Shown one piece after another: positions 35,045 through 44,024 of a stretch of 64,000 nt of DNA. Under the pieces are notes generated by a model, which saw only the letters and a program-made list of their open reading frames with translations, was not told the DNA's origin and ran no database searches. This stretch comes from Microterricola viridarii. Its GTDB lineage: Bacteria; Actinomycetota; Actinomycetes; Actinomycetales; Microbacteriaceae. A program made the translations under genes and the position numbers. Where the stretch lies: assembly GCF_001542775.1 (NCBI RefSeq), contig NZ_CP014145.1, positions 310,001 to 374,000 on the forward strand, read 5' to 3'. Positions within the stretch are counted from its first letter, which is position 1; each line of letters opens with the position of its first letter.

Positions 35045-35417
35045 GAGTTCTCCTGGGGTGTTGGGGGCCGGGGCAGCCCGTTCGAGGGCGAACTCACGGT
35101 GACTGCAGAACTGATTGATACTGACTGTAACTCTCGCATACTAATCATATGAATGCGCATAAGGCGACGATTGCTCGCAAAAGGTTGATTTGTAAAGGAC
35201 CTATATAAAAAGCAGGTAACGATTCGGACGCGGTGTTGACGGGCGGGCCATCGCCCGACATGCTTTCGATCACCCAGTGAATGATCGTGATTGTTTGCTG
35301 GCCCAAATGGTCATGAAACATCACACCAGCATGCTGGGTAATTGTTTCCGGCGAAACGCACTGTCGCGTGAGGCTCCTTCGCCGGCAGCGCATCCCAATA
35401 CGAGTGAGGAAGCACTA
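35045..35417. promoter_or_regulatory. AT-rich divergent control region between agaS operon and sugar importer
   Basis: This 373-bp gap is visibly richer in A+T than the rest of the window. Seen in it: TAGTAT (minus strand, 35138-35143) as a possible -10 toward agaS; TTGACG (35236-35241) followed after 17 bp by CATGCT as a possible promoter toward the importer; a CGGGCG/CGCCCG hairpin near 35240-35258; and an imperfect dyad GTGATTGTTT / GAAACATCAC between about 35287 and 35323, a candidate site for the DeoR regulator. None is certain. Confidence 0.4.
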
Positions 35418-36674
35418 ATGAAGAAGACTCTGCGCGTCGGAGCCATGGTCGCCACGGCGGCACTGGCAACCATGACGCTCGCATCCTGCGGATTCGGCGG
35501 CGGCGCGGGCGAGGGCGGCGGTGACGCCAGCGGTTCGGCTGTCACCCTGAATCTGCTCGTTCCCAGCTACTCCGACAACACCCAGGGACTCTGGGAGGAC
35601 GTCATCGCCGGTTTCGAGGACGCCAACCCCGACATCAAGGTCAAGCTCGAGGTGCAGTCGTGGGACAACCTCGACTCGGTCATCACCACCAAGGTGTCTG
35701 GCAACCAGGCGCCCGATATCTACAACGGCGGCCCCTTCGCCGGCTTCGCCGCCGATGACCTGCTCTACACGACCGAAGAGGTCGTCTCGCCGGAGACCTT
35801 CTCCGACTTCCAGGACACGTTCATCGACAACGCCTCGGTCGACGGAACCGCATACGGACTCCCGCTGATCGCTTCCGCCCGCGCGCTGTTCGTCAACAAC
35901 GACCTGCTGGAGCAGGCCGGCGCGAAGATCCCCGCCACGTGGGACGAGCTGCTCGAATCGGCCAAGAAGGTGTCAGCACTCGGCAACGGCATCGCCGGCT
36001 ACGGCATGCCGCTCGGCTCCGAGGAGGCGCAGGCGGAGGCCGCCGTGTGGCTCTGGGGTGGTGGCGGCACCTTCGGTGACGCGAAGACCATCACGGTCGA
36101 CACCCCCGAGAACCTGGTGGGCGCCGCATTCATTCAGAAGATGGTCACCGAGGGCGCCACCCAGGCCGACGCCGGGTCGACCGACCGCAGCCCGCTGATG
36201 GACATCTTCGTCCAGGGCAAGATCGGCATGCAGGTCGGCCTTCCGCCGACAGTCGGGCAGATCGCCAAGGGTAACCCGGACCTCAACTACACGATCGCCC
36301 CGATCCCCACCCAGGACGGCAGCGCCCTCACCGTCGGCGTCGCCGACCACCTGATGGCGTTCAAGAACGACGGCACGAAGCAGGAGGCGATCACGAAGTT
36401 CTTCGACTACTACTTCTCGCCCGAGGTCTACGTGCCGTGGGTGCAGACGGAGGGCTTCCTGCCCACCACGAAGTCCGGTGCCGAGCAGCTCAACGGCGAG
36501 GAGTCGCTGAAGCCGTTCCTCGACGCGCTGCCCGCCGCGGAGTTCTACCCGAGCACCAACGCCAAGTGGTCCGCCACCGACGCAGCGTTCAAGGCGCTCT
36601 TCGGCCAGCTGGCACAGGGCAAGGATGCCGCGGGCGTACTCGCCGAGATCCAGGCGCAGTCCGACGCCGGATAA
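35418..36674 (+). CDS. Sugar ABC transporter substrate-binding lipoprotein (GalNAc cluster)
   Basis: A 418-residue CUT1-type binding protein. The signal peptide ends in the lipobox TLASC with the lipidated Cys at 24, followed by a Gly-rich linker. The mature part has NLLVPSYSDNTQGLW and GVADHLMAFKN typical of sugar-binding proteins. ATG 35418 has GTGAGGA 7 nt upstream. Its divergent position to AgaS suggests N-acetylgalactosamine or a GalNAc-containing sugar as ligand (inference). Confidence 0.9.
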   Translation: MKKTLRVGAMVATAALATMTLASCGFGGGAGEGGGDASGSAVTLNLLVPSYSDNTQGLWEDVIAGFEDANPDIKVKLEVQSWDNLDSVITTKVSGNQAPDIYNGGPFAGFAADDLLYTTEEVVSPETFSDFQDTFIDNASVDGTAYGLPLIASARALFVNNDLLEQAGAKIPATWDELLESAKKVSALGNGIAGYGMPLGSEEAQAEAAVWLWGGGGTFGDAKTITVDTPENLVGAAFIQKMVTEGATQADAGSTDRSPLMDIFVQGKIGMQVGLPPTVGQIAKGNPDLNYTIAPIPTQDGSALTVGVADHLMAFKNDGTKQEAITKFFDYYFSPEVYVPWVQTEGFLPTTKSGAEQLNGEESLKPFLDALPAAEFYPSTNAKWSATDAAFKALFGQLAQGKDAAGVLAEIQAQSDAG

Positions 36675-36714
36675 GCAAGAGAACCGACACCGTGGGATCG
36701 ATGAAAGCAGCGAG

Positions 36715-37665
36715 ATGAGCAAGACAACGAAGCAGAAGACATCGATCCCTGCGGGGGCGGCCACCGGCCGCCCCCGCAGCGGGACGGGCGGGAAAGACCT
36801 GCTCGACGCGCTGCCGTGGATCGCCCCCGTGCTGGCCCTCATCGTCGGCGTGGTGTTCTTCCCCGCCGGCGTCATGTTCTACAACTCGACCCGCGACATC
36901 AGCCAGAGCGGGATCGACAAGGGGCCCGTCGGCTTCGACAACTACCTCGAGGTCTTCAACTTCGCCTATTTCTGGCCGATCTTCGGCAGAACGATCGTCT
37001 GGGTCCTCGCCGTCGTCGTGTTGACCGTGCTGCTCTCGCTCGCGCTCGCACAACTGCTGAACAAGGCGTTCCCCGGCCGTCAGCTGGTGCGGCTCGCCGT
37101 GATCGTGCCCTGGGCGGCATCCGTGGTCATGACGACGATGGTCATCTACTACGGCCTCGAGCCGTACTTTGGAATCATCAACAAGTTCCTGGTGGACGTC
37201 GGCCTCATCGACACCCCGGAGGGCTTCGGCTGGACGAGGAACGCGGACACGGCATTCGCCTGGTCCATCGTGATCGCCGTCTTCGTCTCGCTGCCGTTCA
37301 CCACCTACACGATCCTGGCCGGCCTGCAGGGCGTGCCGGGCGACGCCATCGAAGCCGCCAAGATGGACGGGGCCAGCCCGTCCCGCACCTATTTCAGCAT
37401 CGTGCTGCCGCAGCTGCGTGGGGCGATCAGCGTCGCCGTGCTGATCAACATCATCAACGTGTTCAACTCACTGCCCATCCTCAAGGTGATGACGGGCTCG
37501 ATACCCGGCTACGACGCCGACACGATCATGACGATGATCTTCAAGTACATCCAGAACCAGCACAAGCTCGACGTTGCCAGTGCGCTGAGCGTCGTCGCGT
37601 TTGTGATCGTGATCGTGATCGTGGCGATCTACGTCAAGGTCGTCAAGCCCATGAAGGAGGTCTGA
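36715..37665 (+). CDS. Sugar ABC transporter permease (MalF-like)
   Basis: A 316-residue permease: a basic 30-residue N terminus, then six membrane helices and the EAA loop DAIEAAKMDGASPSRTYFSI that contacts the ATPase. It follows the binding-protein gene by 40 nt and precedes its partner permease by 2 nt. Confidence 0.92.
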   Translation: MSKTTKQKTSIPAGAATGRPRSGTGGKDLLDALPWIAPVLALIVGVVFFPAGVMFYNSTRDISQSGIDKGPVGFDNYLEVFNFAYFWPIFGRTIVWVLAVVVLTVLLSLALAQLLNKAFPGRQLVRLAVIVPWAASVVMTTMVIYYGLEPYFGIINKFLVDVGLIDTPEGFGWTRNADTAFAWSIVIAVFVSLPFTTYTILAGLQGVPGDAIEAAKMDGASPSRTYFSIVLPQLRGAISVAVLINIINVFNSLPILKVMTGSIPGYDADTIMTMIFKYIQNQHKLDVASALSVVAFVIVIVIVAIYVKVVKPMKEV

Positions 37666-37667
37666 TC

Positions 37668-38588
37668 GTGAGCACCGCGACCCTGCCGGAGCAGAGTACC
37701 CACGCCTCGGCCGTCCCCAGGCCGCCCGTCAAGCGCAAGCGGCGCTATACCGAGGACCAGGTCTCGGCCGGCAAGGTCGCCTGGCGGATGGCCGCCGGCC
37801 TGGCCGTGCTGCTGATCTTCATCCTGCCGTACGTCATCATGTTCTTCGGCTCGGTCAAGTCCAAGTCCGAGATCCGCTCCGTCGACCCTACCTACCTGCC
37901 GACGGAGTGGCACTGGGAGAACTACATCACGATGTGGTCGACGCCAGAGACACCTCTGGTGCAGAACCTTGTGTCGACGATCGTCATCTCGGTCTTCGCG
38001 ACGCTGCTGGTGCTGCTCGTGGCGCTGCCCGCCGCCTACTACACGGCCAGGTTCAAGTTCCCGGGCCGCATGGTGTTCCTCTTCCTCGTGATCGTCACCC
38101 AGATGCTGCAGCCGGCTGTGCTGACCTCCGGGCTGTTCCGCCAATTCGTCACGCTCGGGCTGGCGGACACCTGGCTCGCGATGATCCTCGTCAACGCGGC
38201 CTTCAACCTGTCGTTCGCGGTGTGGATCATGCACAGCTTCTTCGCCGGCATCCCCAAGGAGGTCGACGAGGCCGCCCAGATCGACGGGGCGTCCCGACTC
38301 ACCGTGCTGTTTCGGATCAACCTGCCGCTGGTGTGGCCCGGCATCGTCACCGCCATCGTGTTCACCTTCGTCGCGTGCTGGAACGAGTTCGCGGCGTCGC
38401 TGGTGATCCTCTCCACGGCCGGCAACCAGCCGCTCTCCGTCGCGCTGACGAAGTTCGTCGGTCAGTACGAGACCAGCTGGCAGTACGTCTTCGGCGTCTC
38501 GATCGTGGCGATCATTCCCGTCGTTGTGCTGTTCATGCTGATCGAGAAGCGCCTTGTCGGTGGACTGACCGCAGGCAGCGTCAAGTAG
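37668..38588 (+). CDS. Sugar ABC transporter permease (MalG-like)
   Basis: A 306-residue permease with six helices and the EAA loop EVDEAAQIDGASRLTVLFRI. The GTG start at 37668 is set by AAGGAGG 7 nt upstream. As in the first amino-sugar cluster no ATPase is encoded, so the importer probably borrows a shared ATPase. A long hairpin lies 16 nt downstream. Confidence 0.92.
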   Translation: MSTATLPEQSTHASAVPRPPVKRKRRYTEDQVSAGKVAWRMAAGLAVLLIFILPYVIMFFGSVKSKSEIRSVDPTYLPTEWHWENYITMWSTPETPLVQNLVSTIVISVFATLLVLLVALPAAYYTARFKFPGRMVFLFLVIVTQMLQPAVLTSGLFRQFVTLGLADTWLAMILVNAAFNLSFAVWIMHSFFAGIPKEVDEAAQIDGASRLTVLFRINLPLVWPGIVTAIVFTFVACWNEFAASLVILSTAGNQPLSVALTKFVGQYETSWQYVFGVSIVAIIPVVVLFMLIEKRLVGGLTAGSVK

Positions 38589-38604
38589 CCGTCGCGCCTC
38601 CGCG

Positions 38605-38671
38605 GGAGGTGAAAGTGGGCGAGGGAGGCCCGATTCTTCGGAACCGGCCTCCCTCGCTCGCTTGTGCCTCC
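38605..38671. repeat. 67-bp hairpin element, copy 1
   Basis: Starts GGAGGTGA and ends TGCCTCC. The inner stem GGGCGAGGGAGGCC pairs with GGCCTCCCTCGCTC. It lies between the convergent permease gene and DUF559 gene and can terminate both. Its length and outer sequences are identical in design to the copy at 39621-39687, with compensating changes in the stem. Confidence 0.8.
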
Positions 38672-38684
38672 GGTGTGGGCGTGG

Positions 38685-39515
38685 TCAGCGGGCCAGGTGT
38701 GCCCCGCGCGCCATCGCGGCGAGGATCTGTGCCTCCACGGTGGGCCAGTCGAACAGGATCTGCTTGTAATCGAAGCGGAGAACCGTGTAACCGCGCAGCA
38801 CGAGGCGGCGATCCGCGGCGATGTCCCTCCCGCGCTGATCGGCCTGATGGTAGGCGAAGCCATCGATCTGGAGGACGAGCCGTTCACCGATCAGCCCGTC
38901 GAGCCGGTGGCCATCAACCAGCACCTGCTGTTGCACCCGGATGCCGAGCCGCTCCAGGCGTACCCGCGGGATCGTCTCGATGCCTGAGTAGGAGAGGCTG
39001 GTGCTCGCCGTTCGCACACGGTTCGCGGCGGCACTCCGGAGGTGCAGGCCCGCCAGGTACTCGGGGCTGAACGCGTCGCGGTTCTGCGCCGACTCCCACA
39101 CCGCGAGCGCATTTTCGAAGGGTTGGCAGTCGGCGATATGCACGAGCGCATTCTCCAGGGGCTCGACGAGGCCGTACCGCGGGCTCGGCAGGGGGCCTCT
39201 GCCCCAGTGGGCCCGGTGCGGGCCCGCATCGAAGTGGCCGGCATTGGGCGGAACTGAGAGGTGTAGCAGGCCGTCGTCCAGATGCCAGAGCCCGAAGTGT
39301 GCCGCGGCGCTCAAACAGCTGAGTCGCGCCCCGAGTGTGGCCGCCACGAGGAGGTTCTCGGGGGCCGCGGGGGTCGCGAGCCATCGACGGCGGATGCGGC
39401 GGACTCGGCGTTCGGCGATCGCGGCGCGCATGGCATAGCTGGTGTAACCGGCGCGTTCCACGTCGTAGAGGTGGGCGGTCCCGGAGTGGGTGTTGAGCCA
39501 GTCGGCGAGGTGCAT
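38685..39515 (-). CDS. AbiEi-like N-terminal domain plus DUF559 (Vsr-like) endonuclease domain protein
   Basis: A 276-residue protein. The first about 90 residues (TSYAMRAAIAERRVRRIRRR) resemble the winged-helix domain of AbiEi-type antitoxins; the C-terminal about 110 residues carry DUF559 nuclease features: LVLQIDGFAYH, RDIAADRRLVLRGYTVLRF and a following basic/aromatic stretch. Such proteins are common in Microbacteriaceae and their function is unknown. The ATG at 39515 follows GACACT by six bases (possible leaderless start). The gene splits a GalNAc-type cluster and is bracketed by two related hairpins, suggesting that it was inserted. Confidence 0.82.
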   Translation of the reverse strand: MHLADWLNTHSGTAHLYDVERAGYTSYAMRAAIAERRVRRIRRRWLATPAAPENLLVAATLGARLSCLSAAAHFGLWHLDDGLLHLSVPPNAGHFDAGPHRAHWGRGPLPSPRYGLVEPLENALVHIADCQPFENALAVWESAQNRDAFSPEYLAGLHLRSAAANRVRTASTSLSYSGIETIPRVRLERLGIRVQQQVLVDGHRLDGLIGERLVLQIDGFAYHQADQRGRDIAADRRLVLRGYTVLRFDYKQILFDWPTVEAQILAAMARGAHLAR

Positions 39516-39620
39516 GCGTTCAGTGTCGCCCGCAGCTCCCGTTCGCGGAATGTCCGCGGGGCCCGCTGTGCACAACTCGCGTGCGGGGCGCCCTGTGGAC
39601 AGCTCCCGTTCGCACGGGCG

Positions 39621-39687
39621 GGAGGTGATGGTGAGCAGGGGAGGCCACTCCGCGCGCGAGCGGCCTCCCCTGCTCACTCTTGCCTCC
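39621..39687. repeat. 67-bp hairpin element, copy 2
   Basis: Same length and ends as copy 1 (GGAGGTGA...TGCCTCC). The inner stem is a perfect 16-bp pair, GTGAGCAGGGGAGGCC (39631-39646) with GGCCTCCCCTGCTCAC (39662-39677). It starts 6 bp after the end of the GH20 gene, for which it would be the terminator. Confidence 0.8.
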
Positions 39688-39692
39688 CGCGG

Positions 39693-41246
39693 CTAGCGCC
39701 GGCTCAGTTCGGGGGAGCGGTGGTAGCGGACGCCGAGGGCGTCGAGCCGCTCCACGAACGCGGCGAGGCGGGGCGAGAACTCCGCGAAGCTGCGCGTGGC
39801 GGCATCCGGGGCAGCGCCAGGGACGCCTGCCGGGGCGGGCGACCAGGCGATCTCGGCGATCGGAGCCAGCCGGGGGAACACCATGAACTCGACGTCGTCG
39901 ATGCCGTCGAGCGTCTCCGTCCAGACCGGGGCCTCCACGCCGAGGATGGCGGCCTCGTCGAGGCCGGTCACGATGGCGGTCGGCTCCCAGGAGTACGCCT
40001 CCTCGACCGAGGTGGGCCCGTCGGCCCAGAGCTGGCCGAGCCGGTCGGTGTCTGGGTAGTGCATGTCGAGGTAGCTGACGTCGGACGGCGACATGATGAC
40101 CTGGCCGCCCTGCTCGACGAAGCTCAACGTGTGCGGTGCGGCATCGGCCCGCGGGGTGACGAAGTCCCAGTACTGCCCGATGGTTCCGGGCGCCAGCTCG
40201 CGCGACTGCCCCATCTCGTGCCACCCGATCACGGTCTTGCCCGAGGCCGCCCCGATCTCGCTGGCTCGGGACACGAACGCAGAGAACTCCGCACTGCTGA
40301 GCTGCAGCGACTCGTCGCCGCCGAGGTGGATGTACGGGCCGGGCGTGATCTCGGCGAGCTCGCGCACGACGTCCTCGACGAAGCGCCAGGTGGCGTCCGC
40401 TGTGGTGTCGACGGTGCTGAATCCCACCTCGACGCCGCGGTAGGGCTCGGTGGCGACGCCACCGATGTTGAGCTCCGGGTAGCTGGCCAGCGCGGCATTG
40501 GTGTGCCCGGGCAGGTCGATCTCCGGCACGAGCGTGATGAAGCGGCTGGCCGCGTAGTCGACGATCTCGGTGTAGTCGGCCTTCGTGTAGAAACCGCCGC
40601 CACCCAGCACCGACGTCGAGGCACCGATCTCGGTCAGTCGAGGCCAGCTGTCGATCTGCAGCCGCCAGCCTTGGTCGTCGGTCAGGTGCAGGTGCAGCAC
40701 GTTGAGCTTCAGCAGGGCGATGTCGTCGATGTAGCGCTTGACCGCGGCCACGCTGAAGACGTTGCGGGCGACGTCGAGCATGGCGCCCCGGTAGGCGAAG
40801 CGGGGCGCGTCCTCGATCTGGACGGCCGGCGTGGTCCATTCCACGTCGTCGGACACGCGGGTGGAGCCGTCGAGGGCGGCCTCGATCCGGGCCGGGAAGA
40901 GCTGGCGCAGCGTCTGCACGCCGGAGAAGAGCCCCTCGGCGCTCGCCGCGGTCACGGTGATGCCGTCGGCGTCGGCGTGCAGCGAGTAGCCGGGCGCCGC
41001 GGAGTCGTCGATGACGAGGCGGATGCCGGGGGCCGCGGCATCCGCGCCCAGCGGATTCACGGCCAGCTCGAAGCCGGTGCGCGGGCGCAGCAGCTCGCCG
41101 AGGTACTCGCCGACGGCCGCAGCAGCGGAGAGCTGCTCGGCGGAGTCGCCGGTCGCGGAGATGGAGCTCTGCGCCCCCAGGGTGAAACCGTCGCCGGGGA
41201 GTTCGGTCACCGAGGCGGGTGCTGGCACGATCGCGATGTTGGGCAT
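39693..41246 (-). CDS. Beta-N-acetylhexosaminidase, GH20
   Basis: A 517-residue GH20 enzyme. Residues about 1-130 form the small alpha/beta domain; the barrel follows with LNVLHLHLTDDQGWRLQID, VPEIDLPGHT and the catalytic Asp-Glu pair in IHLGGDESL. There is no signal peptide, so it acts in the cytoplasm on imported beta-linked GlcNAc or GalNAc oligosaccharides. AAGGA precedes the ATG. Together with the GH3 enzyme at 23.3 kb it gives the cell two intracellular hexosaminidases, one near each importer. Confidence 0.95.
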   Translation of the reverse strand: MPNIAIVPAPASVTELPGDGFTLGAQSSISATGDSAEQLSAAAAVGEYLGELLRPRTGFELAVNPLGADAAAPGIRLVIDDSAAPGYSLHADADGITVTAASAEGLFSGVQTLRQLFPARIEAALDGSTRVSDDVEWTTPAVQIEDAPRFAYRGAMLDVARNVFSVAAVKRYIDDIALLKLNVLHLHLTDDQGWRLQIDSWPRLTEIGASTSVLGGGGFYTKADYTEIVDYAASRFITLVPEIDLPGHTNAALASYPELNIGGVATEPYRGVEVGFSTVDTTADATWRFVEDVVRELAEITPGPYIHLGGDESLQLSSAEFSAFVSRASEIGAASGKTVIGWHEMGQSRELAPGTIGQYWDFVTPRADAAPHTLSFVEQGGQVIMSPSDVSYLDMHYPDTDRLGQLWADGPTSVEEAYSWEPTAIVTGLDEAAILGVEAPVWTETLDGIDDVEFMVFPRLAPIAEIAWSPAPAGVPGAAPDAATRSFAEFSPRLAAFVERLDALGVRYHRSPELSRR

Positions 41247-41378
41247 GCGTTCCTTCTCTGCTGTGCCGGCAAGCCGGGAATCAGTTGCCCGAGTATGTCA
41301 AGTTTCCTTACTACTGCGCAAGTGCTCGCGGCCTACCCGTCCGGGGTTCCGGGCGGCCCGGGGGAGCCGCTAGGCTGG

Positions 41379-41457
41379 ACGCGTCGCAACTGGCGTTCGG
41401 ATGGGTCACCATCGGGGAGCGACTGATCACGGTTAGTGGCCGCACGCCTGGGCCACG
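41379..41457 (+). ncRNA. ZTP (pfl) riboswitch controlling glyA-folD
   Basis: The conserved elements of the ZTP riboswitch are visible in order: GTCGCAACTGGCG at 41383-41395, a short hairpin ATGGG/CACCAT, GGGGAGCGAC (41414-41423) whose GCGAC pairs with the first GTCGC, then GTGGCC (41436-41441) and GGCCAC (41451-41456) enclosing CCGCACGCCTGGGCC. The class senses ZMP/ZTP, the purine intermediate that accumulates when 10-formyl-THF is short, and is known upstream of folD, glyA and purH. A TAGGCT box at 41371-41376 is a plausible -10 immediately upstream. The start codon is about 85 nt downstream. Confidence 0.9.
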
Positions 41458-41542
41458 ACGACTCGCTTTATCCTGTTAAAAACCGGGTAACGCGTGAAAC
41501 ACGTCCACCGTTTGATCAGTACCCCTTCATTAGGAGTTGCCA

Positions 41543-42820
41543 GTGTCTGTTCCCTCCACGTTCAACCAGCCGCTTGAGGTTGTCGACCCCGAGATCGCCG
41601 CCGTCCTCGAGCAGGAGCTCGGTCGTCAGCGCGACTACCTTGAGATGATCGCGAGCGAGAACTTCGTTCCCGTCTCCGTCCTGCAGTCGCAGGGCTCCGT
41701 GCTCACCAACAAGTACGCGGAGGGCTACCCGGGCCGCCGCTACTACGGCGGCTGCGAGTACGTCGACATCGCCGAGTCGCTCGCCATCTCGCGCGCCAAG
41801 AGCCTGTTCAACGCCGAGTACGCCAACGTCCAGCCGCACTCCGGAGCCACCGCCAACGCGGCCGTGCTGAGCGCCATCGCCACCCCCGGCGACACCATCC
41901 TCGGCCTCGAGCTGGCCCACGGCGGCCACCTCACGCACGGCATGAAGCTCAACTTCTCCGGCAAGCTCTACAACGCCGTCTCCTACGGTGTCGACCCGGA
42001 AACCTTCCTCGTCGACATGAACGTCGTGCGCGACAAGGCCCTCGAGCACCGCCCGCAGGTCATCATCGCCGGCTGGTCGGCCTACCCGCGCCAGCTCGAC
42101 TTCGCCGCGTTCCGCGCCATCGCCGACGAGGTCGGCGCCAAGCTCTGGGTCGACATGGCGCACTTCGCCGGACTCGTCGCCGCTGGCCTGCACCCGTCGC
42201 CGATCCCCTTCGCGGATGTCGTCTCCACCACCGTGCACAAGACGCTCGCCGGCCCGCGCTCCGGCCTGATCCTCTCCCGCGACATGGAGCTGGCCAAGAA
42301 GCTCAACTCCAACGTCTTCCCCGGCCAGCAGGGCGGCCCGCTCATGCACGTGATCGCCGCCAAGGCGACCGCGTTCCTGCTCGCGGCCCAGCCCGAGTTC
42401 GCCGACCGCCAGGCACGCACCCTGAGCGGCGCCCGCCTGCTCGCCGAGCGCCTCGTCGCCGACGACTCGCGCGCCGCCGGCATTGACGTGCTCACCGGCG
42501 GCACCGACGTGCACCTGGTGCTCGCCGACCTGCGCAACTCCGAGATCGACGGCCAGCAGGCCGAGGACGCCCTCCACGCCGTTGGCATCACGGTCAACCG
42601 CAACTCGGTGCCGTTCGACCCGCGCCCGCCGATGGTCACCTCCGGCCTCCGCATCGGCACCCCGGCGCTGGCCACGCGTGGCTTCGGCGACGTGGAGTTC
42701 ACCGAGGTCGCCGACGTGATCGCCGAGACGCTCAAGCCGGGTGCCGACATCGCCGGCCTGCGCGCCCGCGTCAAGGTGCTCACCGACGCGTTCCCGCTGT
42801 ACCCGGGACTGCAGCAGTAA
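41543..42820 (+). CDS. glyA: Serine hydroxymethyltransferase
   Basis: A 425-residue PLP enzyme that makes glycine and 5,10-methylene-THF from serine. The N-terminal [13 protein letters not shown] and [16 protein letters not shown] motifs and the PLP-lysine motif [14 protein letters not shown] are present. GTG 41543 is chosen because TAGGAG ends 6 nt before it; the upstream TTG 41537 touches that site. It is under a ZTP riboswitch and shares one base with the folD start (TAATG). Confidence 0.98.
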   Translation: MSVPSTFNQPLEVVDPEIAAVLEQELGRQRDYLEMIASENFVPVSVLQSQGSVLTNKYAEGYPGRRYYGGCEYVDIAESLAISRAKSLFNAEYANVQPHSGATANAAVLSAIATPGDTILGLELAHGGHLTHGMKLNFSGKLYNAVSYGVDPETFLVDMNVVRDKALEHRPQVIIAGWSAYPRQLDFAAFRAIADEVGAKLWVDMAHFAGLVAAGLHPSPIPFADVVSTTVHKTLAGPRSGLILSRDMELAKKLNSNVFPGQQGGPLMHVIAAKATAFLLAAQPEFADRQARTLSGARLLAERLVADDSRAAGIDVLTGGTDVHLVLADLRNSEIDGQQAEDALHAVGITVNRNSVPFDPRPPMVTSGLRIGTPALATRGFGDVEFTEVADVIAETLKPGADIAGLRARVKVLTDAFPLYPGLQQ

Positions 42821-43704
42821 TGACGGCCATCACGCTGGACGGGGTTGCCACGGCATCCGCCGTCAAGGCCGAACTGGCCGACCGCATCGCGGCGCTCCGG
42901 GCCCAGGGCATCGTGCCCGGGCTCGGCACGCTGCTCGTCGGTGATGACCCGGGCTCGCGCAGCTACGTCGCGGGCAAGCACCGCGACTGCGCAGAGGTCG
43001 GAATCGAATCGATCCGCGTCGACCTGCCCGCGACGGCGAGCAATGCCGACGTGCTGGCGGCCATCGAGGAGCTCAACGCGAACCCGGCCGTCACCGGCTA
43101 CATCGTGCAGCTGCCGCTGCCGAAGGGGCTCGACGAGCACGCCGCCCTCGAGGCGATCGACCCGGCCAAGGACGCCGACGGCCTGCACCCGACGAACCTC
43201 GGGCGCCTGGTGCTCGGCATCGAGGGCGAGCTGGACTCGCCCCTGCCCTGCACGCCGGCTGGCATCGTCGAGATGCTGCAGCGCTACAACGTTCCGATCA
43301 GCGGCAAGCATGTCGTCGTGGTCGGCCGCGGTCTCACCGTCGGTCGCCCGCTCGGCCTGCTGTTCACACGCAAGGGGCTGGATGCGACCGTCACGCTGAC
43401 GCATTCCCGCACGGTCGACCTGGCCGCCGAGGTGCGCCGGGCCGACATCGTGGTGGCGGCCGTCGGCGTTGCGCACCTGATCAAGCCGGAGTGGATCAAG
43501 CCGGGCGCCGCCGTGCTGGACGTGGGCATCACCCGCGTGCAGGACGAGGAGACCGGCAAGGGCAAGCTGACCGGCGACGTCGATCCCGGCGTTGCCGAGG
43601 TTGCCGGCTATCTCTCGCCGAACCCCGGCGGGGTGGGCCCGATGACCCGCGCCATGCTGCTCCGCAACGTGGTGCAGGCCGCCGAGAGGCTTGTGCGCGC
43701 TTAG
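42820..43704 (+). CDS. folD: Methylenetetrahydrofolate dehydrogenase/cyclohydrolase
   Basis: A 294-residue FolD that interconverts methylene-, methenyl- and 10-formyl-THF. Typical motifs: [17 protein letters not shown] with the catalytic Lys, [48 protein letters not shown] (a Leu where Ser is usual) and [16 protein letters not shown]. It is coupled to glyA and regulated with it by the ZTP riboswitch, linking folate one-carbon supply to purine demand. Confidence 0.98.
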   Translation: MTAITLDGVATASAVKAELADRIAALRAQGIVPGLGTLLVGDDPGSRSYVAGKHRDCAEVGIESIRVDLPATASNADVLAAIEELNANPAVTGYIVQLPLPKGLDEHAALEAIDPAKDADGLHPTNLGRLVLGIEGELDSPLPCTPAGIVEMLQRYNVPISGKHVVVVGRGLTVGRPLGLLFTRKGLDATVTLTHSRTVDLAAEVRRADIVVAAVGVAHLIKPEWIKPGAAVLDVGITRVQDEETGKGKLTGDVDPGVAEVAGYLSPNPGGVGPMTRAMLLRNVVQAAERLVRA

Positions 43705-43710
43705 CAACGC

Positions 43711-43765
43711 ACCGGATGCCGCGTGCGCCGGCCCCTGAAGGGGCGGCTGCACGCGGCATCCGTCG
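43711..43765. terminator. Bidirectional terminator built from an inverted CGGATGCCG pair
   Basis: CGGATGCCGCGTGC (43713-43726) pairs perfectly with GCACGCGGCATCCG (43749-43762); an inner GCCCCTGAAGGGGC hairpin completes the structure. It lies between the convergent folD and small membrane-protein genes and contains the window-wide 9-mer in both orientations. Confidence 0.85.
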
Positions 43766-43777
43766 TTAAAGGCTCGG

Positions 43778-43966
43778 CTAGAAACCGCCGGAGCGGCCTT
43801 GGTCGATCTGCTGCTGGATCTCGGCCTGCGCGCGGGCCGCCTCGGCATCCACGCCGTCGACGGACACCTGCTGGAACGGCCGCCGTCCCACGACGAGTGC
43901 CAGGATCAGGATCCCCGCCAGGACCACGCCGCCGCCGGCCACCAGTGCCGCCACGAGTCCAGTCAT
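43778..43966 (-). CDS. 62-residue single-helix membrane protein
   Basis: A small protein with one hydrophobic helix (about residues 3-27), then a charged tail VDGVDAEAARAQAEIQQQID that should form an amphipathic helix. GGAGGGTG precedes the ATG. It is convergent with folD and divergent from arsC. Function unknown; coding support is the good ribosome-binding site and protein-like composition. Confidence 0.65.
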   Translation of the reverse strand: MTGLVAALVAGGGVVLAGILILALVVGRRPFQQVSVDGVDAEAARAQAEIQQQIDQGRSGGF

Positions 43967-44012
43967 CGCCCACCCTCCCGTTGGTTCCGGACAGCGTAGC
44001 CCCGGGAGCGCC

Positions 44013-44018
44013 GATAAT
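44013..44018 (+). promoter_or_regulatory. -10 element of leaderless arsC
   Basis: GATAAT stands six bases before the ATG at 44025 and no ribosome-binding site is apparent. Confidence 0.5.
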
Positions 44019-44024
44019 GGAAGC

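Noticed and set aside
35201..35210. TATATAAAA as a strong -10 box in the agaS/importer gap
   Set aside because: No -35 at proper distance on either strand and far from both genes; kept only as part of the AT-rich region.
38685..39515. AbiE-type toxin-antitoxin system
   Set aside because: Only an AbiEi-like N-terminal domain is present, fused to a DUF559 domain; no AbiEii nucleotidyltransferase partner is encoded nearby.
39516..39620. TGTGCACAA and TGTGGACAG near the DUF559 start as DnaA boxes/origin
   Set aside because: Only two imperfect boxes, no dnaA, dnaN or AT-rich unwinding region nearby; probably chance or part of the DUF559 unit.
41247..41542. Glycine riboswitch before glyA
   Set aside because: Conserved glycine-aptamer blocks are absent, whereas all blocks of the ZTP aptamer are present.
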